The translations under genes and the position numbers were made by a program. The notes beneath the pieces were generated by a model. That model worked only from the letters and a program-made list of their open reading frames with translations, was not told the DNA's origin and did not search any database. A stretch of DNA of 64,000 bases from JBBROS01 sp965260995. GTDB lineage: Bacteria; Pseudomonadota; Alphaproteobacteria; Acetobacterales; Acetobacteraceae. This document shows positions 25,587 to 33,528 of the stretch, one piece after another (position 1 is the stretch's first letter; every line of letters begins with the position of its first letter). The stretch spans positions 372,001 to 436,000 of the forward strand of contig CBDHCD010000002.1 of NCBI GenBank assembly GCA_965260995.1. Direction: 5' to 3'.

Positions 25587-26282
25587 GTGCTCGAGGTCCG
25601 GGGCGTCGACCTGCACTACGGGGCGGCGATCGCGCTGCGCCAGGTGTCGGTGGGCGCGCGGGCGGGCCAGGTGACGTGCCTGCTGGGCCGCAACGGCGTC
25701 GGCAAGACCAGCCTGCTGCGCGCCGTCACCGGGGCGCACCCGGTCAGCCGCGGGGCGATCACCTGGGACGGCGTGGACGTGACCCGGCTGCCGAGCTTCG
25801 CCCGCGCCCGCCGCGGCATCGCCTGGGTGCCGCAGGGGCGCGACATCTTCCCGCTGCTGACGGTGCGCGAGAACCTGGAAACGGGGTTCGCGGTGCTGCC
25901 GCGGGGGCGGCGGCGGGTGGACGACGAGGTTTTCGAGCTGTTCCCGGTGCTGCGGACCATGCTGCGGCGGCGCGGCGGCGACTTGTCGGGCGGCCAGCAG
26001 CAGCAGCTCGCCATCGCCCGCGCGCTGGTGATGAAGCCGCGGCTGCTGGTGCTGGACGAACCGACGGAGGGCATCCAGCCGAGCATCATCAAGGACATCG
26101 GCCGGGTGATCGCCCTGCTGCGGAGCCGGGGCGAGATGGCGATCCTGCTGGTGGAGCAGTACTACGACTTCGCGCGCGAGCTGGCGGACCGGCTGTGCAT
26201 CATGGATCGGGGCGGCATCGTGCTGGACGGCGCGCCGGGCCTGCTCGACGAGGCGGAGGTGCGGCGGCGGCTCTCGATCTGA
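25587..26282 (+). CDS. urtE: Urea ABC transporter ATPase UrtE
   Basis: A LivF-type ATPase of 231 residues from GTG 25587. Walker A is GRNGVGKTS, the signature is LSGGQQQQLAIARAL, Walker B is LLVLDEPTEGIQP and the H-loop position is in ILLVEQYYDFA, which carries glutamine-tyrosine as in other LivF/UrtE proteins. Family members start at the LEVRGVDLHYG strand, supporting GTG 25587; a TTG at 25542, overlapping urtD, would add 15 residues and is the alternative. Confidence 0.93.
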   Translation: MLEVRGVDLHYGAAIALRQVSVGARAGQVTCLLGRNGVGKTSLLRAVTGAHPVSRGAITWDGVDVTRLPSFARARRGIAWVPQGRDIFPLLTVRENLETGFAVLPRGRRRVDDEVFELFPVLRTMLRRRGGDLSGGQQQQLAIARALVMKPRLLVLDEPTEGIQPSIIKDIGRVIALLRSRGEMAILLVEQYYDFARELADRLCIMDRGGIVLDGAPGLLDEAEVRRRLSI

Positions 26283-26378
26283 GGCGCGAGACGCCCCGTC
26301 ACGCCATCGCCCCGGGCCTGACTTGGGGTCGGCGCGGGCTTGCGCCTATCATGGGCTGCCACCCGCAGGAGAGCCGCC

Positions 26379-28037
26379 TTGCATCACTCACGTCTCATGC
26401 TCCCGGCCGGCGTGCTTTCGGCGTGCCTCACGGCCGGGGCGCTCGTGCCCTGTCCCGCGGCGGCACAGGAGGACCCGCGGCTGGGAGCGATCGAGACCCA
26501 GATCAGGGCGTTGCAGGCGGAACTGGCGAAGGTCCGGCGCGAGCTGGCGGCGAGCCGGGCCGCGCCGCGGCCGGCGCGGCCGGCGCCCGCGCGACCGGCG
26601 GCCGCGGAGGTGCCGAGCAGCAGGACCGCGGGCGGCGGGGCGGCGGGCGGCGGCGGGTCGGCTAGCGGAGCGTCGGGCGGCGGGGCGCAGCAGGCCCGGG
26701 CCGAGGCGACTGCCGGCGGCGGAGCGCCCGCCGGCCAGACCAGCAGCGTGGCGCCGCCTTCGACCAGCGCCCCGCCCGGCGCGGCCAATCCGGGGGGGCT
26801 GAGCTTTCCCAAGGGCCGGCCGACCCTGACCTCCGAGGACGGCCGGCTGTCCGCCGCGGTCGGGCTGCAACTGCACTACGACCTCGGGGGCTACTTCCAG
26901 GGCGGGCGGCAGCCGGACACGCGCTCGACGCCGCGGCTCGACAGCTTCGGCCAGAACCTGCGCCGCGGCCGGCTGCCGTTCGAGTTCAAGTTCGACGACT
27001 TCCAGGTCAACCTGACCCCCGATTTCGGCGGCTCGCCCGACGGCTCGCCGACGCTGTACGAGGCATCGTTGAACTGGCTGCCGATCAAGCCGCTGACCGT
27101 GACGCTCGGCTACTTCAATCCTTGGATGACGTTGGCCGACAGCACCAGCTCCAACGACTTCCTGTTCCTCGAGCGGCCCAGCATCGTCGAGGCGGCGCGC
27201 AACATCGCCGGCGGCGACGCGCGGGCGTCGGCGGGCGCGCGCTGGACCGGAAACCGCTACTTCCTCGCCGGCTACCTGACGGGCGGCAGCTACGGCAGCC
27301 AGCGGCCGGACCTCGCGCAGCCGCAGCAGACCGGGGCGACGCTGCGGCTGGCCGGGCGGCCGGTGGCGACGGACGACATGGACCTGCACCTCGGCCTGTC
27401 CGGCTCGGAAGCGTTCCGCATCCAGCGCACGGCCGGCGGCCAGAGCCTCACCGTGTCGGACCGCCCGGAGCTGCGCATCGACCAGAACCGGCTGATCAGC
27501 ACCGGGCCGCTCAGCGCCCGCAGCGCCTACACCTACGGCCCGGAGTTCGCGATCCGCTGGCGCAACCTCATGCTGCAGGGCGAGTACATCCGCATCGGCG
27601 TCGCCCGCACCGACGGCGGCGGGGCGTCGCCCACGCCGGGTCTCGGGTTCAGCGGCGGCTACGCGGAGGCGAGCTGGGTCGTCACCGGCGAGCCGCGGCG
27701 CTATAGCAGCACGAGCGCCTCGTTCGGCAGCCCGAAGCCGGAGCGCCCGTTCTCGCCGCGCGACGGCGGCTACGGCGCGTTCGAGCTGGTCGCGCGCTAC
27801 AGCCACATCGACCTCAACGACAAGGTGAGCCGCGGCCTGCCGGCGGTCCGGACCGGCGGGGTTTACGGCGGGCGGCAGGACATCTACGCCGTCGGCGTCA
27901 ACTGGTATCCGAACGAGCACCTGCGGCTGATGCTGGACTACGACATTATCAACGTGGACCGCCTCGACCCTGCCGGCACGACCCAGATCGGGCAGCGGGT
28001 GCAGGCGGTGGCGGTGCGGGCGCAGGCGGCGTTCTAG
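26379..28037 (+). CDS. OprO/OprP-type phosphate-selective porin family protein
   Basis: A 552-residue outer-membrane protein starting at TTG 26379 with an AGGAGAG ribosome site. A signal peptide (to about residue 30, AAAQ) is followed by a short coiled-coil (LGAIETQIRALQAELAKVRREL), a low-complexity Ala/Gly/Pro/Ser linker (about 55-135) and a 16-strand-like barrel with alternating aromatic residues (AVGLQLHYDLGGYFQGG, FQVNLTPDFGG, YGAFELVARYSHIDLND, NWYPNEHLRLMLDYDI). The coiled-coil/linker arrangement matches trimeric Oprs anchored to peptidoglycan. It follows urtE by 96 bases, so it may serve as an outer-membrane route for the urea system, which is inference. Its stop codon lies in a terminator stem. 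Confidence 0.82.
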   Translation: MHHSRLMLPAGVLSACLTAGALVPCPAAAQEDPRLGAIETQIRALQAELAKVRRELAASRAAPRPARPAPARPAAAEVPSSRTAGGGAAGGGGSASGASGGGAQQARAEATAGGGAPAGQTSSVAPPSTSAPPGAANPGGLSFPKGRPTLTSEDGRLSAAVGLQLHYDLGGYFQGGRQPDTRSTPRLDSFGQNLRRGRLPFEFKFDDFQVNLTPDFGGSPDGSPTLYEASLNWLPIKPLTVTLGYFNPWMTLADSTSSNDFLFLERPSIVEAARNIAGGDARASAGARWTGNRYFLAGYLTGGSYGSQRPDLAQPQQTGATLRLAGRPVATDDMDLHLGLSGSEAFRIQRTAGGQSLTVSDRPELRIDQNRLISTGPLSARSAYTYGPEFAIRWRNLMLQGEYIRIGVARTDGGGASPTPGLGFSGGYAEASWVVTGEPRRYSSTSASFGSPKPERPFSPRDGGYGAFELVARYSHIDLNDKVSRGLPAVRTGGVYGGRQDIYAVGVNWYPNEHLRLMLDYDIINVDRLDPAGTTQIGQRVQAVAVRAQAAF

Positions 28038-28077
28038 GGCGTGTCCGGCGCTGATGGAAGCGCCGGACACGCCCTAG
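28034..28077 (+). terminator. Intrinsic terminator of the porin gene
   Basis: A perfect 19-bp stem (28034-28052 with 28059-28077) and 6-base loop, followed by CCTCTTGTTTT. The left arm includes the porin TAG stop codon, so ribosomes finishing translation would melt the stem. Confidence 0.8.
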
Positions 28078-28097
28078 CCTCTTGTTTTGACAATCAT

Positions 28098-28129
28098 TTT
28101 CGGGTCGCGTGAGTTCGCGCGACCCGAAA
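28098..28129. terminator. Second hairpin between porin and ABC genes
   Basis: A 12-bp perfect stem (28098-28109 with 28118-28129) and 8-base loop, lying between convergent transcription units. No T-run on either strand, so its role as terminator of the minus-strand ABC operon is likely but unproven. A weaker 7-bp inverted repeat (28130-28136 with 28152-28158) follows. Confidence 0.5.
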
Positions 28130-28149
28130 CCGCTCTAGGACAGGGCCGC

Positions 28150-29214
28150 TCAGAGCGGCAGCACGCGGGGCGCGGCGGGGTCCCAGTGCATCAGCACTTC
28201 GCTGCCGAGGGGGAACGCCTCCGCGTGCTCGCTGGCCAGGTCCGCCCACAGGTCGTGACCCCGGCCGGGCTGGCGGCCGAGCCGGACCCGGGTGAGAGAG
28301 CCGCGGAAGGTCTTCTCCCGCACGGTCGCGGCGAGCGCGCCCGGGTGGGCGGGACCGTCGAGGCGTTCGAGCCGGACGTGCTCCGGGCGCACGAGCAGCT
28401 CCACGCCGCGGCCGGCCGCGTGGCGGGACGCGGCGGCGGCGGGTAGGCGCGTGCCGTCCGCCATGCGCACCGCCGCGCCCTCGGCCACGCCGGGCAGCAC
28501 CGCGCCCGCGCCGATGAAGCGGGCGACGAAGCCGTCCGCCGGCTCGCGGTAGATCGCGGCGGGGCTCGCCACCTGCAGCAGGCGGCCCTCGTGCATCACC
28601 GCCACCCGGTCGGCGATCGACAGCGCCTCCTCTTGGTCGTGGGTGACGAGGATCGTGGTCACGCCCGTCTCGCGCTGGATGCGTCGGATCTCGTCGCGCA
28701 ACTGGACGCGCACGCGGGCGTCGAGGGCGGAGAGCGGCTCGTCGAGCAGCAGCATCTCGGGCTGCACGGCCAGGGCGCGGGCCAGCGCCACCCGCTGCTG
28801 CTGGCCGCCGGAAAGCTGGTGCGGGTATTGCCGGGCCTGCGGGCCGAGGCCGACCAGGTCGAGCAGGGCCAGGGCGCGCGCGGACTGCTCGGCGCGCGGG
28901 CGGCCGGCGACGCGCGGGCCGAAGCGGACGTTGTCGAGCGCCGTCATGTTGGGGAACAGGCTGTAGGCCTGGAACACCATGCCCATCCGCCGCGCGCTGG
29001 GCGGCAGCGCGGTCACGTCGCGGCCGCCGACCACGACCCGGCCCGCGTCGGGTGCGACGAAGCCGGCGACGATGCGCAAGAGCGTCGTCTTGCCGCAGCC
29101 GCTCGGGCCTAGCAGGCAGACCAGCTCGCCGTCGCCGAGCGCGAGGTCGATGCCGGCCAGCACGGCCAAGGCGGCGTAGGACTTGCGGACGCCGCGCGCC
29201 TCGACGCCCGCCAC
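28150..29214 (-). CDS. ABC importer ATPase, spermidine/putrescine-iron type (PotA-like)
   Basis: A 354-residue ATPase with Walker A GPSGCGKTT, Q-loop VFQAYSLFPNM, signature LSGGQQQRVALARAL, Walker B LLLDEPLSALD and H-loop LVTHDQEEAL. The C-terminal third is a TOBE regulatory domain (ELLVRPEHVRLER). It is the last gene of a four-gene importer read SBP, permease, permease, ATPase on the minus strand. The subfamily imports polyamines, ferric iron or organophosphonates; the exact substrate is not evident. Confidence 0.9.
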   Translation of the reverse strand: MAGVEARGVRKSYAALAVLAGIDLALGDGELVCLLGPSGCGKTTLLRIVAGFVAPDAGRVVVGGRDVTALPPSARRMGMVFQAYSLFPNMTALDNVRFGPRVAGRPRAEQSARALALLDLVGLGPQARQYPHQLSGGQQQRVALARALAVQPEMLLLDEPLSALDARVRVQLRDEIRRIQRETGVTTILVTHDQEEALSIADRVAVMHEGRLLQVASPAAIYREPADGFVARFIGAGAVLPGVAEGAAVRMADGTRLPAAAASRHAAGRGVELLVRPEHVRLERLDGPAHPGALAATVREKTFRGSLTRVRLGRQPGRGHDLWADLASEHAEAFPLGSEVLMHWDPAAPRVLPL

Positions 29215-29985
29215 CTAGCGCCCGCCCGCGAGCGGCGCCTGGCCGCGCCCGACCAGGAGCACGCCGAGCATCGCGGCCCAGGTCAGCAGGAAGCTCACCA
29301 CCGAGAGGGCGGCGGCGGCCGTCGCCTCGTGCGCGCCGATCTCGTTGATGAACACCGCGAAGGTGCGGAACAGCAGCACGTTGGCGAAGGTGAACTCGCC
29401 GATGACGACGGCGAGGGTCAGCAGCAGGCTGCCGACCATCGCCGGGCGCAGGTTGGGCAGCACGACCAGGCGGACGATCTGGCCCATGCCGGCGCCGAGG
29501 CTCTGGCCGGCCTCGGTCAGCGTCGCGAGGTCGAGCGCGCGCAATCCGACGTCGAGCGCGCGATAGGCGTAGGGCAGCGCCAGGAAGAAGTAGGGGATCA
29601 CCAGGTAGAACGGGCTGCCGACCAGCCAGCCCGGCCCGGTGAACAGCGCCGTCAGCCCGGCGACCAGCGCGATCGCCGGGATGACGAACGGCAAGGCGGC
29701 GACGAACTCGAACACGGGGCGCAGGCGGGGGGCGTGAAGGGTCATGACGATCATCGCCGGCAGCAACAGCGCGATCAACAGGGCCGACGTGGCCAGCGCC
29801 AGCTCGATCGACAGGAGAAGGCTGCTGGCCAGCGCGGGCTGGCGCAGCAGGATGCGGTAGGCCTCGAAGCCGTAGCTGCTGCCGCCCTGCCACAGGCTGA
29901 AGGCCAGCGTCATGCCGAGCGGCAGGAGGAAGTAGAGGGCGGCGAGCGCGAGGACGGTCCAGCCGCCGACGCCGACCCGCCTCAC
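29215..29985 (-). CDS. ABC importer permease (second)
   Basis: A 256-residue BPD-transport permease with six helices and the EAA loop (TEAGQSLGAGMGQIVRLVVLPNLRP) that docks the ATPase. It starts at GTG 29985; the stop abuts the ATPase start directly (29215/29214). The upstream junction to the partner permease consists of 14-bp tandem repeats. PotC/FbpB-like by length and topology. Confidence 0.88.
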   Translation of the reverse strand: MRRVGVGGWTVLALAALYFLLPLGMTLAFSLWQGGSSYGFEAYRILLRQPALASSLLLSIELALATSALLIALLLPAMIVMTLHAPRLRPVFEFVAALPFVIPAIALVAGLTALFTGPGWLVGSPFYLVIPYFFLALPYAYRALDVGLRALDLATLTEAGQSLGAGMGQIVRLVVLPNLRPAMVGSLLLTLAVVIGEFTFANVLLFRTFAVFINEIGAHEATAAAALSVVSFLLTWAAMLGVLLVGRGQAPLAGGR

Positions 29986-29988
29986 GGA

Positions 29989-30044
29989 CGCCTCATCGGG
30001 GGCGCTTCACCGGGGGCGCTTCATCGGGAGCGCCTCATCAGGCG
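29989..30044. repeat. Four 14-bp tandem repeats between the permease genes
   Basis: Units near CGCTTCATCGGGGG at 29989-30002, 30003-30016, 30017-30030 and 30031-30044 (last most diverged). They fill the whole gap and include the stop codon of the first permease. The 14-base period is not a multiple of three, so copy-number change shifts frame relationships across the gap. Confidence 0.9.
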
Positions 30045-30865
30045 GTCCAGCGCGCGGCGCGGCGGGCGAGCAGGCCCGCGAGCAGCAGGACGGCGATCAT
30101 GGTCGCGATCATGCCGACGGACAGGGCGGCGCCCGTCTGCGGCGAGGCCATGACGTTGCCGGACAGGACGTTGCTGATCTCGATGGTGACGAGGCCGATG
30201 TTGCCGGAGGTGAGCGCGTAGGCGGTGGCGTAGGCGGAGAAGGCGCTGCCGAACAGCAGCATCCAGGCGGACACGAGCGCCGGGGCGAGGACGGGCAGGC
30301 CGACCAGGCGCCAGTACTGGCCGCGGCTGGCGCCCAGGTTCTCGGCCGCCTCGCGCCAGGCTGGGCGCAGCGCCGTGATGGCCGGGGCAATGATGATGAT
30401 CATGAGCGGGATCTGGAAGTAGGAATAAGTGAGGGTGAGGCCGGTCAGCGAGAACAGGCTGAAGCCGAGGCCGTAGAGGTCGATGCCGACGCGCTTCAGC
30501 AGCGTCGTCAACATGCCCAGGGTGCCGAGGGTGGAGATGAAGGCGAAGGCGAGCGGCACGCCGGCGAAGTTGGCGGCGACGGCGGAGAAGCTGGTGACGG
30601 CGGGGCGCAGCCAGGCGGGCGCGGCCGGCTTCAGCACGGCGTGGGCGACGAGGCCGCCCAGCACCGCGCCCACCGTCGCGGAGGCGAGCGACAGGATCAA
30701 GGAGTTCTGGAAGGCGACGCGGTAGCGGTACTGGCCGAGGCCGCGGATGTAGTCGAGCGTGAAGCCGTCGTCGCCGGCAACCGACTGGATCGCCAGCATG
30801 GCGGCCGGGGCCAGCATGAACAGGGCGGCGAAGGCGAAGAAGGCGGCGACCGGCGCGTAGCGCAC
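30038..30865 (-). CDS. ABC importer permease (first)
   Basis: A 275-residue permease with six helices and the EAA motif WREAAENLGASRGQYWRLVGLP. It follows the solute-binding protein by seven bases. PotB-like in length and position. The C-terminal residues RRAARWTA are encoded next to the 14-bp tandem repeats. Confidence 0.88.
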   Translation of the reverse strand: MRYAPVAAFFAFAALFMLAPAAMLAIQSVAGDDGFTLDYIRGLGQYRYRVAFQNSLILSLASATVGAVLGGLVAHAVLKPAAPAWLRPAVTSFSAVAANFAGVPLAFAFISTLGTLGMLTTLLKRVGIDLYGLGFSLFSLTGLTLTYSYFQIPLMIIIIAPAITALRPAWREAAENLGASRGQYWRLVGLPVLAPALVSAWMLLFGSAFSAYATAYALTSGNIGLVTIEISNVLSGNVMASPQTGAALSVGMIATMIAVLLLAGLLARRAARWTA

Positions 30866-30872
30866 GGCAGGG

Positions 30873-31994
30873 TCAGATCTTGACCACGCGCGGCCACAGG
30901 TCGGCCAGCGCCTTCTGCGCCTTGTCGGCCTGCTGGGGGGTCGCGAACTTGACGTCCTTGTAGGCGGCGGCCGGGGGAAGCGTCCGGAGCACCGCGTCCG
31001 GCACCTTGCCGGCGGCGACGAGGCTGTTGAAGCGGATCGGGTGGGCGAAGCCGCCGAGGAAGGCGAGCTGGCCTTCGTCCGAGTAGACGTACTCCATCCA
31101 CAGCTTGGCCGTCTCGGGATGGGGGGCGTAGGCGCTGATGGCGAGGCAGTAGTAGTTGCCGTAGGGCGGCGCTTCCCGGGGCACGACCACGTCGATCTCG
31201 GCCTTGCCGGCGGCCTTGTGCTTGTAGCCGAGGCTGAGGTAGTCCCAGTTGATGACGATGGGCGTCTGCCCGGCGATCAGGCTGGCGGGCGTGGCGGCGG
31301 CCGGGTTGAGGTTGCCAAGCTTGGCCAGCTCGCCGAAGAACTGGATGCCGGGCTCGATGTCGTCGTAGCTGCCGCCGTTGGCCAGCGCCGCCGCGAACAC
31401 CGCGCCGAAGGCGGCCCCCGCGCCGAGCGGGCTGCCGTTCAGCGCCACCATGCCCTTGTAGTCCGGCTTCTTGAGGTCGGCCCAGGTCTGGGGCGACGCC
31501 TTGGCCACGCCGCGGTTGACGGCGAAGCACTCGACGCCGAAGTAGTCGCCGCACCACATCCCGTCCGCGCTCTTCACCTCGTTCGGGATCTCGTCCCAGG
31601 TGGCGACCTTGTAGGGCTGAAGCAGCTTCTCCTGCGCGGCCTGGATGGCGAAGGTGGGGCCGAGGTCGATCACGTCGGGGGCGCGGGCCTGGTTCTTGAG
31701 GCTGCGGATCGCCTGCAGCTCCTCGGCCGAGCTGCCGTCGGGGTTGGCGTTGGTCAGCGTCACGCCGTAGAGTTCCTGGAAGCGGTCCATCGTCGCGCCC
31801 CAGTTGGCCCAGTCGCGCGGCAGGGCGATGACGTTGATGCGGCCTTCGGCTTTGGCGGCGGCGATCAGCTCCTTCGGCAGCGGCGGGCCCTCGGCATGGG
31901 CGGGGCGGCCGGACGCCGCCAGGCCGGCGGCGCCCCCGATGGCGCCCAAGCCCAGGCCCAATCCACTGCGAAGCGCGTCGCGACGGTTCAGCAT
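30873..31994 (-). CDS. ABC importer solute-binding protein (Tat-type signal)
   Basis: A 373-residue periplasmic binding protein with an N-terminal NRRDAL twin-arginine segment and hydrophobic stretch to about residue 33 (PAHA), suggesting Tat export. The mature part has class-II SBP features: GRINVIALPRDWANWG, DVIDLGPTFAIQAAQ, WADLKKPDYKGMVAL and LWMEYVYSDEGQLAFLGG, as in PotD/FbpA-like proteins. It is first in the operon and diverges from the four-carbon-acid kinase, so the importer might deliver that pathway's substrate (inference). Confidence 0.88.
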   Translation of the reverse strand: MLNRRDALRSGLGLGLGAIGGAAGLAASGRPAHAEGPPLPKELIAAAKAEGRINVIALPRDWANWGATMDRFQELYGVTLTNANPDGSSAEELQAIRSLKNQARAPDVIDLGPTFAIQAAQEKLLQPYKVATWDEIPNEVKSADGMWCGDYFGVECFAVNRGVAKASPQTWADLKKPDYKGMVALNGSPLGAGAAFGAVFAAALANGGSYDDIEPGIQFFGELAKLGNLNPAAATPASLIAGQTPIVINWDYLSLGYKHKAAGKAEIDVVVPREAPPYGNYYCLAISAYAPHPETAKLWMEYVYSDEGQLAFLGGFAHPIRFNSLVAAGKVPDAVLRTLPPAAAYKDVKFATPQQADKAQKALADLWPRVVKI

Positions 31995-32200
31995 GGCTTC
32001 GTTCCTATCTCATGGCTGGAGTCTATGGTGGTGTGAGCGTCGGGGCGGCGTGGATGGGCGGCTTACGGTCGGGAGCGTGACAGGCCGATGACGGTTGGGC
32101 GAAGGTTCCGTGGCATGGCCCCGCGGCGACGGGGCCGAGGCCGGGTCGTGGGCGCGGAGGGTGGGCCGCCGCTGCCGAAGGTGATCCGCGCCGACAGACG

Positions 32201-32274
32201 GTCGCGGGGCGAAGGACGCAGACTGTCGCAGGGCGACGATGGACGCAAACTGTCGCGGGGCGACTATGGACGTG
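32201..32274. repeat. 24-27-bp tandem repeats around the start of the DUF1537 kinase
   Basis: Units at 32201-32224, 32225-32251 and 32252-about 32274 share GTCGC(A/G)GGGCGA..GGACG. The second and third units each contain an ATG in the kinase frame (32239 and 32266), so the translation start is duplicated. Confidence 0.85.
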
Positions 32275-33528
32275 GGTGACGCGCGGCATCAAGTGGGCGT
32301 GAGGCTGCGGCGCTGGCTGATTCTGGCCGACGACCTGACCGGGGCGGCGGATTGCGCGGCCGCCTTCGCGCGGCGCGGGTTGGCGGCGTCGGTGGCGTGG
32401 GGCGGTGGCGGCGCGGAGGCGGCGGTGCTGGCGCTCGACCTCGACAGCCGGCGTTCGGGGCCGGAGGCGGCGGCGGCCGGGCACCTGGCAGCGCTGGGCC
32501 GGCACGGCGGCGCGGATCGGGCGGTGTTCAAGAAGATCGACTCCACCCTGCGCGGCCAGCCGGCGGCGGAGATCGCGGCGGTGGCGCGGGGCCTGGGCGG
32601 GAACGCGCTGGCGGTCGTCGCGCCCGCGTTCCCGGCGATGGGGCGCACGACGCTGGGGGGCGCGGTGCGGGTGCATGGCGGGCCGCTGGAGGACACGGCG
32701 CTGTGGGCGCGCGAGGGAGGGTGCGCCACGGCCTACCTCCCTTCCCTGCTGGACGGCGTGGGGCTACGCGCCGCGGTGGCGCCGCTCGACGTGGTGCGGG
32801 GCGGGGCTTTGGCGGCGGCGATCGGGCGGCTGATGGCGGAGGGCGCGCGGGCGGTGGTGTGCGACGCGCTGACGCAAGCCGACCTGGACGGGATCGCGGC
32901 GGCGACCCGGCCCTGGGCCTCGGGCGTGTTCTGGGCCGGATCGGGCGGGCTGGCGTCGGCGTTGGCGGGGCTGGCGGGCGACGGGGCCGCGGCGGCGCGG
33001 CCCGCGGTCGTGGGCGGGATCCTGGTCGTGGTCGGCAGCATGGCGGAAGCCTCGCGCGCCGCGTCCGCGCGGCTGGCCGCCGATCCCGGCATGGTGGTGG
33101 AGCGGGTCGGGGCCGGAACCTTGGCCGGGCCGGAAGGCGCGGCGTGGCGGGCGGCGGGGCGGCGGCTGGCCGAGGCGCTGGCCGAGGGCGGGGACGCGCT
33201 GGTGGAGATCGCGGCGGAGCCGGGGGCCGGGCCGGCCGAGGGGATGGCCCTGGTCCGGCGCCTGGCGCTGCTGCTGCGGCCCGCGCTGCCCGGCGTCGGC
33301 GCGCTGGTCGCGACCGGCGGCGAGACCGCGCTCGCGGTGCTGGACGCGATGGGCGCGACGAGCGTGCAGGTGCTTGACGAGATCGAGCCTGGGGTGCCGA
33401 TTGGAGTCATGCGCGGCGGGGCGGCGGCGCCCGTCGTCACCAAGGCCGGGGCCTTCGGGGACGCGGGCACGTTGCTGCGCTGCGTGGCCGACCTGCGCCG
33501 CCGACGATTGCCGAGGACCCGCCCATGA
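32266..33528 (+). CDS. Four-carbon acid sugar kinase (DUF1537)
   Basis: A kinase of about 420 residues of the DtnK/OtnK family, which phosphorylates D-threonate or D-erythronate at the 4-position. The N-terminal substrate domain shows LADDLTGAADCAAAFARRG and KKIDSTLRGQPAAEI; the C-terminal nucleotide domain shows ILVVVGSMAEASR, VATGGETALAVLDAMGA and VVTKAGAFGD. Alternative starts are ATG 32239, in the preceding repeat unit, and GTG 32299. The stop overlaps the next gene by four bases. With PdxA2 it forms the known four-carbon acid degradation pair. Confidence 0.88.
   Translation: MDVGDARHQVGVRLRRWLILADDLTGAADCAAAFARRGLAASVAWGGGGAEAAVLALDLDSRRSGPEAAAAGHLAALGRHGGADRAVFKKIDSTLRGQPAAEIAAVARGLGGNALAVVAPAFPAMGRTTLGGAVRVHGGPLEDTALWAREGGCATAYLPSLLDGVGLRAAVAPLDVVRGGALAAAIGRLMAEGARAVVCDALTQADLDGIAAATRPWASGVFWAGSGGLASALAGLAGDGAAAARPAVVGGILVVVGSMAEASRAASARLAADPGMVVERVGAGTLAGPEGAAWRAAGRRLAEALAEGGDALVEIAAEPGAGPAEGMALVRRLALLLRPALPGVGALVATGGETALAVLDAMGATSVQVLDEIEPGVPIGVMRGGAAAPVVTKAGAFGDAGTLLRCVADLRRRRLPRTRP

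Noticed and set aside
32117..32136. 7-bp hairpin GGCCCCG/CGGGGCC in the divergent control region
   Set aside because: Not followed by a T-run on either strand and common at this GC content; could be an operator but nothing supports it.
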